A stretch of DNA of 64,000 nt, from assembly GCA_009746045.1 (NCBI GenBank), contig RPFO01000065.1, forward strand, positions 7,292,362-7,356,361, in the 5' to 3' direction. Both the position numbers and the translations under genes were made by a program. A model generated the notes under the pieces. The model searched no databases. It saw only the letters and a program-made list of their open reading frames with translations, and had not been told where the DNA came from. Below are positions 1 through 10,995 of this stretch, piece by piece (the stretch's first letter is position 1; each line of letters opens with the position of its first letter). Source of the DNA: Mesostigma viride (lineage: Eukaryota; Streptophyta; Mesostigmatophyceae; Mesostigmatales; Mesostigmataceae).

Positions 1-65
1 AGTGCTCGCGCGGTTGAGGGAGTGCCGGGAAAAAGTGCCTGCCTCAGGATCCCTGGAAGGGGTAA

Positions 66-109
66 GATCTCTCTCTCTTTCGGTCTATCTAATCAGCAAT
101 CTCTCTCTG

Positions 110-172
<63 letters not shown>

Positions 173-245
173 CCTCTCCTCTCCCCTCCCTCTCCCTCTC
201 CCTCTCCCTCTCCCTCTCTCTCCTCTCCCTCTCCCTCTCCCTCTG
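66..245. repeat. (CT)n / CCCTCT microsatellite
   Basis: A nearly pure pyrimidine tract, CT dinucleotides passing into CCCTCT hexamers. Both strands stay open only because of the low complexity. It abuts the minisatellite that begins at about 250. Confidence 0.95.
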
Positions 246-249
246 GCCT

Positions 250-985
250 ACGTATGTACATGGATGTCAAAAAAAAAAATGAAGAGGATTCAGGCTCCCA
301 TGGTGTCATCATGGCCCGTCTACGTACATGGATGTCAAGGAATAGTAAATGATGAGGATTCAGGCTCCCATGGTGTCAGATGTCATGGCCTGTCTACGTA
401 CATGGATGGCATGTATGTATTTAATGATGAGGATTCAGGCTCCCATGGTGTCATCATGGCTGGCCTACGTACATGGATGTCTCAGAAAAAAATGATGAGG
501 ATTCAGGCTCCCATGGTGTCATCATGGCTGGCCTACGTACATGGATGTCTCAGAAAAAAAATGATGAGGATTCAGGCTCCCATGGTGTCATCATGGCTGG
601 CCTACGTACATGGATGTCAAAGAAAAAAAAATGATCAGGATTCAGGCTCCCGTGGTGTCATTATGGCCCGTCTACGTGTTGTTGGCATGTATGAAATTAA
701 TGATGAGGATTCAGGCTCCCACAGTGTCATCATGGCTGGCCTACGTACATGGTTGGCATTTATGTAATTAATGATGAGGATTCAGGCTCCCATGGTGTCA
801 TCATTGCCCGTGTATGTACATGGTTGGCATTTATGTAATTAATGATGAGGATTCAGGCTCCATTGGTGTCATCATGGCCCGTCTACGTACATGGGTGGCA
901 TTTATGTATTTAATGATGAGGATTCAGGCTCCCATGGGGTCATCATGGCTTGTCTACGTACATGGAGTCATATTGATTCATGGAA
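250..985. repeat. Minisatellite, 58-76 bp unit, about 10 copies
   Basis: About ten head-to-tail copies of a unit containing GATGAGGATTCAGGCTCCCA, then a GTGTCATCATGG segment and CTACGTACATGG. Copies differ mainly in an A-rich or TTATGTAATTA spacer, which accounts for the length variation. The phase shifts between units, so a coding role is unlikely. Confidence 0.93.
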
Positions 986-1235
986 CAATGAGATACCATT
1001 CTTAATTGAAAATTGTTCTTGATACTTTCACATGCATGCCCGGAATCGTGAATTTGTGCGGGTTTCCATGATGACAATCCTCATTGAATTCTTGAGCACA
1101 CAATATTGAGCAATTTAGGGGCACTTCGGCAATGTTGACCATTTTCATTCATGATCAATAAAATTAACATTTAATGCAATAAATACATATTCCACTCATT
1201 TTAATAAACCATGCAAAAACTTTACAAGCACGCTC

Positions 1236-2011
1236 AAGCTAGGGGTGGGCTGGCATGCACGCGTGGGTGTGGGGGTGGGCTGGCATGCATGCGTGGGTGT
1301 GGGGGTGGGCTGGCATGCACGTGTGGGTGTGGGGGTGGGCTGGCATGCATGCGTGGGTGTGGGGTTGGGCTAGCCTGCATGCGTGGGTGTGGGGGGGGCT
1401 GGCATGCATGCGTGGGTGTGTGTGGGGGGCTAGCATGCATGCGTAAGTGTGGGGGGGGCTGGCATGCATGCGTGGGTGTGGGGGGGGCTGGCATGCATGC
1501 GTGGGTGTGTGTGGGGGGCTAGCATGCATGCGTAAGTGTGGGGGGGGCTGGCATGCATGCGTGGGTGTGTATGGGGGCTGGCATGCATGCGTGGGTGTGT
1601 GTGGGGGGCTAGCATGCATGCGTGGGTGTGTGGGGGGGCTGTCATGCATGCGTGGGTGTGTGTGGGGGCTGGCATCCATGCGTGGGTGTGTGGGGGGGCT
1701 AGCATGCATGCGTGGGTGTGGGGGTGGGCTAGCATGCATGCGTGGGTGTGGGGGGGGGCGGTCATGCATGCGTGGGTGTGTGGGGGGGCTGGCATGCATG
1801 CGTGGGTGTGTGGGGGGGCTAGCATGCATGCGTGGGTGTGGGGGTGGGCTAGCATGCATGCGTGGGTGTGAGTGTGGGCTAGCATGCATGCGTGGGTGTG
1901 GGGGGGGCTAGCATGCATGCGTGGGTGTGGGGGGGCCGGGGCCGGGGCTAGCATGCATGCGTGGGTGTGGGGGTGGGCTAGCATGCATGCGTGGGTGTGG
2001 GGGGGGCTAGC
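1236..2011. repeat. Minisatellite, 30-bp unit, about 26 copies
   Basis: Tandem units of about 30 bp built on GGCTRGCATGCATGCGTGGG followed by a G/T-rich spacer. GCATGC is palindromic and recurs in every unit. The long His/Pro-rich and Gly/Cys-rich reading frames on the two strands are products of the repeat, not genes. Confidence 0.95.
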
Positions 2012-4200
2012 ACGCCCCACCCCTCCATCGGCACAGCCAGCCTTGTGAGTCTACCCTTAACAACAAGGCTGGTAGGACGACACGCCTGAGCAGCATATGT
2101 CATGCCTATCTCAGGCTAATAATGTGTGATTTTGTGCCAACAACCAAGTTGTTCCACCCAACAACACATTATAAACCCTCTTCCAAAATGCCCAACAAGC
2201 CGGACACGTGGAGGACCACACACGCAGTATATAAAGAGAAAATAAGCTGACTTTTTATCCAGCCAACCTGTGGCTAGCTGCTCTGGTTAGCATGACAAAT
2301 GCTAACATTTACTCAGTGGGAAAGGTGAAGAGACCATTGGAACAGCCTACCTGACGCATGTGCCACCAAAGCATTGTGTCCCGCAAAATGCACACTGCCT
2401 CCTTTCTAACAAGCACGAGCCGCTCTCTTTAGGAGACAGGTGCCAGCTCGTCAGTGTCTGGGGAAAATGATGCCGCTGCTTAGGAAGACCGCGTGAATTT
2501 CCTCGAACACAACTGTCTATAAAGCAAAAGAAATTTCAGAGAAGCATGGAAATAAAAGCATTACACCTTCCCGACAGGTTGCGGGCCACGCGCTGCAGAA
2601 AGCCAGCCACGTCACAGACGATTAACTAGCTAAAAGACACCCAGGAATCCAGCGATGCAGCGCCAGGACCCGCAACTTTCTGGCTGCATCTGGCCGGAAA
2701 GAAGGCAAAAAGCTTACGCTCAACGAGGTAAGAAAGCAGGAAAACGCAAGCTTAAGACGTTTAACACAAGAACGTACCATAACGGGCATTTATTCGTGCC
2801 CAGGCGCACAAGAAAGTCCACCCTTTCATGGAGTGGTTGGGCAGTACGCATCGCGCAGGGCTAATGTTATCTTACCGCAAAATGACGGGAAAGGTAAAGA
2901 TAGCAGCGGGAATTTTTACGGCTTTAGAAACATCATTAAACTAGCTTTCCTTACGACCATCAAAACTGGCAACAATCGACAATCAACCCGGCAGGCATCC
3001 AATATACTTTATTCATCCCGACAGAAATTCAGGCCGGACCCCCCCTGCCGATGGCAAAGAAAAAAAGCCCGCGACATTATAGATCGCAACCATCCCGCCA
3101 TAAATTAGAATCAGTAACTAATTTTCTCCAACAATCGAGCATTTCTGCTTTCCGCGTGCCAGATTTGTCACGTTTCGTCTAAAGGCAGTCGCCATGGCCC
3201 CTACCGCAAGGGGTGCGCGCACCATGCCGACATAGCTTTTGGGCCTCAATTTGCACCGAAATTTGGTCCGTACCGTCCAGCTCAGTCGGATTATGTATGT
3301 GGATCGGCCGTGTTGGTTGCATACGCAGGTATATTAATTCTTGCATTCGCCCCGGACCTTCCCCAGGACAGGTCAGGATATAACAATAATTCTTGCATTC
3401 GCCCCCGCCCTTTCCTATGGCCTGGTCAGGTTTGGGCGCGACGCCACTAGCGCGGCGCCCGCGACAGAGTGGCCAGGCTCGAGCACGTTTTCTGGATCCC
3501 AAGCACCGGATTGGACACTGTCCGAGGACTGGACAGGAATTGGCTGACCAATCGGATGCTTGCTCGTCGTCTCCAAAAACATATATAAAGAGCCAAATCG
3601 CGCGAACTACGCAAGGATCCTTTAAGCAGCGTTACTCTGCCGAAATGTCAACCTAGGCCGGTCAAGTGACGCCGAGGTGTTCACCGATAGTTCAGGTCAG
3701 CCACAGCGCGCCTTCGAATGTAGGCACGGTCGCATTTTTTTTTAGGAAATGTAGAATTGTTGTCGACCAGCTACCAACGCCCGACCGGACCCATACAACG
3801 GAAACATCAAGGCGATGTGATGTAGGTGTGTCTGATATGTCATTAATACACAGAGCATCGTGAATATAATATATAATATAAATTATATAATATACTATAA
3901 TTAATATATAATTTTAATTTTATGTTAATTTTAATGTTATTTCATATAACATAATATAGCATAATATAATATAATATAATATAATATTATATAAAGTAGT
4001 ATATAAAAAATTAAAATGTAAAAGAAAAATATCTACCTTATTGGGGTTTAATGTTCCTTTCCAGTTCAGCATAAGTACACTCTTGAGTGTGTGCAATGTT
4101 TGGTTATACGCCATTGTCTTAAAATAGCAACCAATGTAAACCTCCGTCCTAACCACATTTGGATACAATAAAGACATTGATGCCTGACACATAGCATTCA
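2012..4200. other. No convincing gene; AT-rich block near 3860-4010
   Basis: Short reading frames occur here (for example around 2655-3108 and 3179-3656), but I recognise no domain, no conserved splice pattern and no RNA gene. From about 3860 to 4010 the DNA is a degenerate TATAATATA tract. It may be the upstream or promoter side of the transposase-like gene that follows. Confidence 0.5.
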
Positions 4201-4324
4201 TTGCTTGAAATACCATGCATATTTTGTGTCAATGTTCTGCAGACCACAGCTTCAAGTGGGCATACTTCGCTTTCCTCAATATAATGGCGACATGGCATTT
4301 GGTGAAAGTGGTGAGTGCCATGAA

Positions 4325-4877
4325 GTTGCGCCGGCCGTCGTTATCCATGACGAACTGAATGGGTTTCGTGCAAATCAAGTTTTTTGTTTTGGTGTTCCAG
4401 TTGCGCCGGCCGGCGTTTCCAATGGTATCTTGCGCGCACTTGCAAAAGCTTGCACGCTTATCAACATTTTGTGTTGGTAAACATTTTATCACCTCTGGGA
4501 TTTCCGCCTTCACTACCTGAGTTGCTTCTTTGTGGTTTTCAAATGCAACCGAGTTACGCCGGCCGTCGTTACTCATGACAAATTGTAGGGGTTTTGTGCA
4601 AATCACTTTTGTATGGTTTATGTACATGCATCCAGTTGCGCCGGCCGGCGTTTCCAATGGTATCTTGCAGTTGCGCAATCAGGCCCCATTACCAAAAGTG
4701 TGTTTGTACATCTTTTTTACACCTGAAGGATTTCTGCCTGCATATCCTGAGTTGCTTCTTAATGGTTTTTAATTGCGCCCGAGTTACGCCGGCCGTCGTT
4801 ATTAATGACAAACTGTATGTGTTTCATAAAATCACTTTTGTATGGTTTACATGTATCCAGTTGCGCCGGCCGGCGTT
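4325..4877. repeat. 230-bp tandem repeat with paired GC palindromes
   Basis: About 2.5 copies of a 225-235 bp unit. Each unit carries GTTRCGCCGGCCGTCGTT (4325, 4553, 4783) and, 75-82 bp later, GTTGCGCCGGCCGGCGTT (4400, 4635, 4860). Between them lie recognisable stretches such as GTGCAAATCA and CCTGAGTTGCTTCTT. The block lies just upstream of a likely splice acceptor (CCTCAG at 4957-4962), so it may be a repeat-expanded intron of the next gene. The same GC motif recurs inside that gene's intron at 7513-7530. Confidence 0.85.
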
Positions 4878-4962
4878 ATTAATGACGCTTGTCGTTCTTG
4901 TTTGATGCCCATCGTTTTCGTCGTGTCTTTAATGGTGATTATTTATCATTACTCATCCTCAG

Positions 4963-7900
4963 GGCTTTCGGTGCCGCGGGATTAAGAGGCGAAAAAAATC
5001 AGCTGCCGTCTGACCAAAGTCTGATGGCGCGATCGGGGCGGGGGGCCGTTTCCGACGGTTCGCGTCCCTTGTCCAATGACGACCGGGAGCCTGCACTTCG
5101 CGGTCTCTGGAGCGACAAGTACATCGAGAACAAGGGGTACAAAATTGCCAATGACATCTTTCCTATCATGGCGGAACGCGTGAAAGCAAACAACCACAGG
5201 ACGCCAGAGATGAGCGCGGAGGTTCTGTCTTGCGCAGCTTCAAGACTAAATGCCATGGTGGCGGAGAGCAACGGCATTAAGAAGAGGAAGAACTGTGACG
5301 GCGGGCTTCCTGAAAATTGGGCGGAATCTCTTCGGGATAACATCAAGAAGGCTTTTGGCGACTTGGGAACATCTGAGAAGGATCGTGGGCTTAGGTGGGC
5401 CTTGTGTGGACTTGTTACGAAGGCAATGGAGGGCGTCCCGGACAGGATTGTGGAGCGCGCGTTCGGGATTGACAGGCGCTTTGTCGCAACTGTTCGGGGT
5501 CACAGGGATGGAATGGAAGAAGGGGAGGACGACCTTTTGATGAGTGCGCCAGAGAGGAGGAGGAGGAAAGACGAGCTTCCGACGGAAGTCATTGCCCTGA
5601 TACAAGCGTGCTGGAGGGATGATAACTTGACGCGGGCGTCTCCGAACATGAAGGATGTTCATTGTGAATGGACCAGAAAGGATTACAAACATACACTAGC
5701 GTTTTCGGAGGGTGCGCGCTACTATACTGTCTCCAAGTCGAAGATTTACGAAGTGTTCATTTCCCGCCATCCGGAGTTGAAGCCACCGCGGCGGATGGAC
5801 AGTAGGGAGGGGGGGGGGGGGGGGGAGAGGAGGGTGTGAGGGGGGGAAATCAGGTGATTTTGGAGACGGAGGCAGGGATGTCAATGCTACGCACGAATCA
5901 GAAGAGCACAGTTCATGTGGGATACACTACTTTTTGCAAGCATATGCCCGCATGCGTCAAGGGGCGGTGGAAAATGCGGAACTTGTGCGCATGCCAGCAC
6001 CACACTACCATGCAGTCCATGGTTGGGGGGTTGGCCAAATTTCGTGCAACTTTTCATGCCAGATGCGAGTGCGGACCTGAATGCCACGCGTGCGATCATG
6101 GTAGCCAGCTCGACGTGGGGTCGTCCGTGCCCACATGTTCCATTTTCAAAGCCACTCACACGACAGAGTGGGTGAACAAGTTTACTTGTGAGGTGGAGGG
6201 GATGAGGGAGGGGGGAGGTTCGAGGTCGTCTGTGGGGTCGTCGCGGCCGCAGGTTCAGCCTTTTCAGGGCGAACTTGAGGATCTGCCCATGCATGGGAGG
6301 GTGCTGGACGACGAGGAAGGGGTGCCCGATCATGACCTGGGCGAGGAGTTGGGGGTTTGCTCGATCCGGCGTAAGGCTTGTGTGTTGGGCACTTGCCTGG
6401 CTCCCAAGTGTGGAATTCGGAACTTCATGTTATGCGAACGGGAGGAGGCTTCCAACCACCTGATTTCATGGACCAGATACGAGATGCAGGATGTGCCGCC
6501 GGGTGCGGTTCTTGGGCCAGAGGTAATTTTTAGTGGAGTGGTTGCGCCCCAAGGCGTTTCTTTTGCAATGTTTCCTGAAGTTCTTGGGCCAGAGGTAATT
6601 TTTAGTGGAGTGGTTGCGCCCCAAGGCGTTTCTTTTTCAATTTTTCCTGAGGTCCTGTCTTTTTTCTTTCTACAGGTCATTGGTGGGTCGAAGTTGATGT
6701 CTTTTCTGTATGTGCACACTGCGCATATGCAGGACGACTGTGACGAGATCGCAAAGGCTGGTGGGCAGCGATTGACGCAAGTCGACGTCAAGTCCACACC
6801 AACGGAGCTAAAGGAGGCAATTGTGGACAAGTGGCCGGACTTCATCCAGCATTGCTTCAACGCGTGGTGGCAAGCGGACGCCTCCAAGGAATGTCTCTCA
6901 AGGATGCGGGTGGGGGACCTTGTATGCCACACAGATTACGCCGAGAACTACCAGTCTTACACCTATCACAATCTCCAAGCACAGTATTGGCATCCAGTCA
7001 CATTCGTCCTTATGCCCTGGATCGTGCGCTACTTGGATCCAGCGTCGGGAAAGGTCGTGAGAAGGGAGTTTCACTTCATCGGACAGGGCGGAATGAAAAG
7101 GGACGGGCGGGCCCTCCGTTTTGCTATCCTCAAAATCCTGGCGACACTACGGTCAGAAGGGGTAGAGGTGAAGCGCTTCATTGGGTGGTCGGACAATTGC
7201 TCCATGCAGTTCAAGTCAAGGAATGTGATCGCGGAAGTGGCCCGGCTGCTGACGGAGGATCCGCACCTGGAGTCATTTGAGTGGAATTACTTTGGGGAGC
7301 AGCACGGAAAGGGGGAGGTGGATGGAGCTGGTGGGACTGTGAAGTGCATGTTGAGGAGGTGGCACATCAGGGAAGAGAACCAGGACAAACAGACGGCCGC
7401 CCAGTTGGTGGAGAATCTGGCGTCGGGGGCGGTGGGCGGGACCACAACGACCAGGCGTAACTTCTTCGAGTTCCCCGAGGTAATTAAGTGTACAGTCCTC
7501 GTTCAGGGAATAGTTACGCCGGCCGTCGTTTCTAGGGCGTTCTTGGAGTCCTGGCGATCAGGAGTGCTTAATAAAACACAACTAGCTCGATGGTCTCGTA
7601 ACTTCAACTTTCCCTTGTGCAAATCTTGTCTTCGACGCGCAGGTGCTTCCTTACAGCCCAGGGCGCGGCGAAATCAAAGGAGTGAAGAAGGCGCACTGGT
7701 GGCGCATGGACAAGTCGAATGTGACGCGCTTAATGCTGCGCCAGTATTCCTGCTATTGTGGCGGTGCGTGCGCCGAGGAAAGGTGGTGGGATTGTCGAAA
7801 GGAGTGGACCGACATGGACGGCTGGAATGTGGGAGGTGCTCGGATGAAGCTCCACAAACTGGGGGAGCCAGTGCAAAGGAACCCAAACGGACAAGGGGGG

Positions 7901-8374
7901 CACGCAGGGACGCGACTGAACAGACTACAGGCAGAGAGGACGATGATGGGAAGGAGACTGAAGCTGCGAGACATTTTTGCCGTCGAGTCCTACTCTGGTG
8001 ATGAGTCCCACGATCCAGATCATCCATATTGGCTAGCGGAAGTCTTGCAGGAGCCTTATCAGGTGGCCGCTACTTTCGTGAGGCGAGTGGCCGACAGAAA
8101 CGGCAAGGTCGATAGGGAGTTGTTCCGTAAGGGACAATGGGTGGTGGGGGTGCGCTACTGGGACAGATTTCCGGGTATGGCGACGATGTTCAAAATGGAC
8201 GCCGATGCGCAAGCTGAACAGCCAAACTTGGTCAATTGCTACCTGTGCATGGACGCGGGGTTCGAACACACCATTGTTGTCAACCCAGCTAACAATCGCC
8301 AGGCCATCTTGACCATTCCGACAGACGTCGAGAAACGGCTCACGAACTTGGCCAAGAAGAGACCTGTTGAGTAG
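4963..8374 (+). CDS. DDE/RNase H-like transposase-type protein, three exons, one frame break
   Basis: Probably one gene. Exon a runs from about 4963 (after CCTCAG; a start at 4889 also keeps the frame open) to 6522, exon b 6676-7479, exon c 7643-8374. Both later introns are phase 0. The middle part has the pattern of a family known to me only as repetitive eukaryotic proteins: HTDYAENY (Asp near 6934), WSDNCSMQFKSR (near 7190) and HGKGEVDGAGG (7300-7335). These resemble acidic catalytic positions of an RNase H-like fold. A Cys/His block (RNLCACQHH, near 5980) precedes the core. A second Cys cluster (SCYCGGAC, near 7750) and a region rich in WLAEVL/VGVRYWD-type residues follow, ending at RPVE. 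The reading frame changes at a poly-G run (5808-5826), either a sequencing slip or a real disruption. Likely role: transposition of its own element. The termini were not found. The catalytic assignment is inference. Confidence 0.6.
6523..6675 (+). other. Intron with duplicated 5' splice site
   Basis: A phase 0 intron, GAG|GTAATT to TTTCTACAG|GT, 153 bp. A 72-bp tandem duplication (6508-6579 and 6580-6651) repeats the exon end and the donor, so a second identical donor lies at 6595. 72 and 153 are both multiples of three, so retention or use of either donor keeps the frame open. It contains GTTGCGCCCCAAGGCGTTTC, a decayed form of the GC palindrome at 4325-4877. Confidence 0.75.
7480..7642 (+). 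other. Intron carrying the GC palindrome
   Basis: A phase 0 intron, GAG|GTAATT to GACGCGCAG|GT, 163 bp, joining the FPE codons to VLPYSPG. It holds an exact copy of GTTACGCCGGCCGTCGTT at 7513-7530. It shares the donor context GAG|GTAATT with the other intron of this gene. Confidence 0.8.
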
Positions 8375-9200
8375 GCCAGCTCGCCCGGGCTTGGTTGGAC
8401 GAGGTGGACAGCCTTGAGAGCACGTGCTTCGTTGTGAGCACTTGCCTTTCAGCCGTGATTTGCAAACGAGTTCCTTGTCCTGAATTGTAAAGCTCGATTC
8501 ATGCTCTTTTAAGGAAGTGTATAATATTATCCAGATCATGTATATATTTAGATCTAGACCTGAGTTCAAATAACATTTCTTAGAGGGCTGAGATGCGCGA
8601 GGTCCAGCATACATGTATATATCCATGGAGACATGTTACAAACTCAAATGTTTCATTGTACGTACCACTAGCTCGTCGACGGGGGTATCCCATGTAATGT
8701 ATGATTTATGAATTAATTAATCGCTTAATTGTACAATTTAAATGGATCATGAACTTGTCAAGTGGCCTAATTTGGTTTATTTGGTTCATCATTTATTGAT
8801 GTCAATCATTCTTAATTGAATCTCGAGCAATAGCAATCATGAAGCACATCCTAATCATGTGATTCGCATAATGAGAATAGGCAACAAGTGCTAAGTACTT
8901 TGAGGAATGCGGGGTTGGTCAGGTTATTATAGAGCTAGAGCTACAAACGGCACATATATTGCAAACTTTGCGCTCCAGGCATGGAATTTCAAAAGTACCA
9001 AAATTGGAGCAGTAGATGTTGGGGACGCCCCACGCCCGGCGTGTCCACTGTCGCATCAGTCCTAGTGTCTTCCCTGCCTGCGTTCATGAAAAACAACAAA
9101 AGACCTACGCAGGTATACTACGCTGTGCCGACTGGATGCCGGTCTGCATGCGAGCTTGAACGATCATGCAGGGGAATTAGGCTAGGCTTCTCTCCGTTTC
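8375..9200. other. No gene seen
   Basis: The region is AT-rich, with no reading frame of recognisable type. It may include the 3' UTR and the unlocated right end of the transposase-bearing element. Confidence 0.5.
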
Positions 9201-9835
9201 CCTTGAGGGGAGCGTGGGGGCCGCATTCCTGCGCGCCCTCCCCATGAGCCCTTTGTTCACGCTGGTTCCGGCCCTTTCCGCCATGCGCTCTCCGCCAGTG
9301 ACCAGCTGTTTGCCCCGCAACCTCTCATCATGCACGGCGGGTGCGTCCTGCGGCAGCTGCGGGCTTGCTCTCGATACTACTGGGACGCACTACATCGCGT
9401 GCATGGGTGGCCAGCAGAACCAGAACTGGTTGATCCTGTATCTCCATACACCGCTCTCCTCCGGGTGGTGTGTGCCATGCCGGTTCGCCCGGTCTTTCCC
9501 CACTCCACCATCAAGTGCGAGGACGCCTGCATGGATGGCCATGGGGCCGCCCTCTACTCACCCAACCACCGCGCCCCGACATTACCATGCTTGACTTCGA
9601 TGGGCAGGGTTGCCACCTGCTTATCGATGTCTCCGTGGCTCGGCCGCTCTCTGGTCGCGACATCCTCCAGGCGTCTGTGGATGCCGGCGCTGCAGCCGCT
9701 GTGGCTGAGCTAGCGCGACAAGTTTGCCTCCTACGGCAATGTGGGGCCCCACCAGGTCATCCCCTTTGTCCTTGAGGAGTTCGGGGCCATGGGCCCCAAG
9801 ACGGCGGAGTAATTTTTCCAAGAGTGCTGCCAGCG
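9200..9835 (+). pseudogene. Decayed retroelement 3' end with PD-(D/E)xK-like segment
   Basis: Spread over several frames. A CGSCGLALDTTGTHYIAC segment (9347-9405) has the spacing of a CCHC-type zinc motif. Further on, RPDITMLDFDGQGCHLLIDV (9568-9635) resembles the PD...D core of the restriction-like endonuclease found at the C-terminus of some non-LTR retrotransposons. Frame changes show that it is dead. No RT is seen upstream, so it is a 3' fragment. It could also be another repeat class with the same fold. Confidence 0.4.
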
Positions 9836-10548
9836 CCGTGAAGACCGCCGCGGCCTCGAGGATCAGACCGCCCGTGGTCTGCCTGCGCGTGGTCCTCGTA
9901 TTGGCGGCAGCACCGTCACTCGCCCTCTACTCGCACCGCGTGCATGGCTGATGTGTGATGGCCGCTGCACCCGGGCCGACTTTGTCGCGACCCATGCGGT
10001 CTAGATCCCTCCCAGGCCTGCATGGTGGGCCGGCCGCAATGTTGCTGCGCGTGTCGTAGTTTTGTGATGTAGTTAGTTGTACCTTGTGCAGCTGGCGTGA
10101 TCCTTGGATCGGTCCGTGTCAGATTACTAGTAATTTCTTCAGGGTTCCTCTTCTTTTCGGGGCTTTCCTTATGTTACATGCCAATCTCACCTCCGTAATA
10201 CAAATAATTTATCATTCTCAATGAATATATATTCGAGGCGAGTTTCTATTGGCAAAAATGTGTAGTATTGTACGACAACTGATGTCAAGGGTGGCGGAAA
10301 GTACCGAAGTCGCGGAAGCTAGTGCATGTCGCGGAGACGTTTCTAGATGGATTGCACATTCGACGGTTGAAAGGCAGAGAAGCGGTACGTTGATTGGTAG
10401 TACTGCATGCATAAGTAAGTAAGTAAGTAAGTACTTGCGTGTCATGCGCAAAGGCATGCCACGGAGTACTATGCTAATCTCATTAGAAAAATAATTACAC
10501 AAAAGTTTAAACAAATATCGTCTGCATCATCCCCCAACCGTTAAGCAC

Positions 10549-10995
10549 TCATCCGAGCTGTCCTCTACTGTAATGGCAGACGAGGCGGTTACTAGTGTAG
10601 CGGCTATCCTCAGGACCAATAACCTCCACCTGCGGACTTCTACCCTGGCTAGCAACGGGCCGCGGGGCCTGTGGGGAGAAAACAGGAGCATACCCCTCGG
10701 GAAGGTGCTTATCGCAGATGGCAGCCCATTTCTCCTTGTCAATCATGCGGGCGCGGAGTACGGATAGTCCCAGAAGCCCTGCATCTTCAAGCAGGGCTAC
10801 CATGCTCTTCAAGCAGAAGCACTGCATGCATGCATGACTGTGTTGGACAGAACTTCCGGTCAGCGATGGGGACTTTGCATAGATCTCACGCTGTACATGG
10901 AAAAGTTCCGTTGTGTCGCGCTGTGCGGTGGCGAACTTATTCTCTGCCGTCGGATTGCACTGTCGATGAGCATCGATGCTCGTTGATGAACCCAA
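10549..10995 (-). CDS. Hypothetical ORF, possible exon
   Basis: A 148-codon open frame whose central part (ALLEDAGLLGLSVLRARMID, then KEKWAAICDKHLPEG) looks like ordinary helical protein rather than noise. I recognise no family. It lies 1.4 kb downstream of the stop of the minus-strand coiled-coil gene and could be a separate gene or an exon of one. There is no evidence of expression. Confidence 0.25.
   Translation of the reverse strand: MGSSTSIDAHRQCNPTAENKFATAQRDTTELFHVQREIYAKSPSLTGSSVQHSHACMQCFCLKSMVALLEDAGLLGLSVLRARMIDKEKWAAICDKHLPEGYAPVFSPQAPRPVASQGRSPQVEVIGPEDSRYTSNRLVCHYSRGQLG

Noticed and set aside
250..985. CRISPR-like repeat-spacer look of the first minisatellite
   Set aside because: The spacers are variable A-runs and near-copies of each other, not unique sequences, and the DNA is eukaryotic with no cas genes.
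1211..2020. Cys/Gly-rich and His/Pro-rich ORFs that look like small secreted repeat proteins
   Set aside because: They follow the 30-bp minisatellite in both strands and several frames. There is no signal peptide or independent start context.
4284..4310. A mini first exon (ATGGCGACATGGCATTTGG...) before GTGAGT for the transposase-like gene
   Set aside because: The donor is good, but joining it to the acceptor at 4963 gives the wrong phase for the downstream frame, so I did not include it.
9214..9951. Several overlapping plus-strand ORFs as separate genes
   Set aside because: They are different frames of one decayed retroelement end and do not stand as independent proteins.
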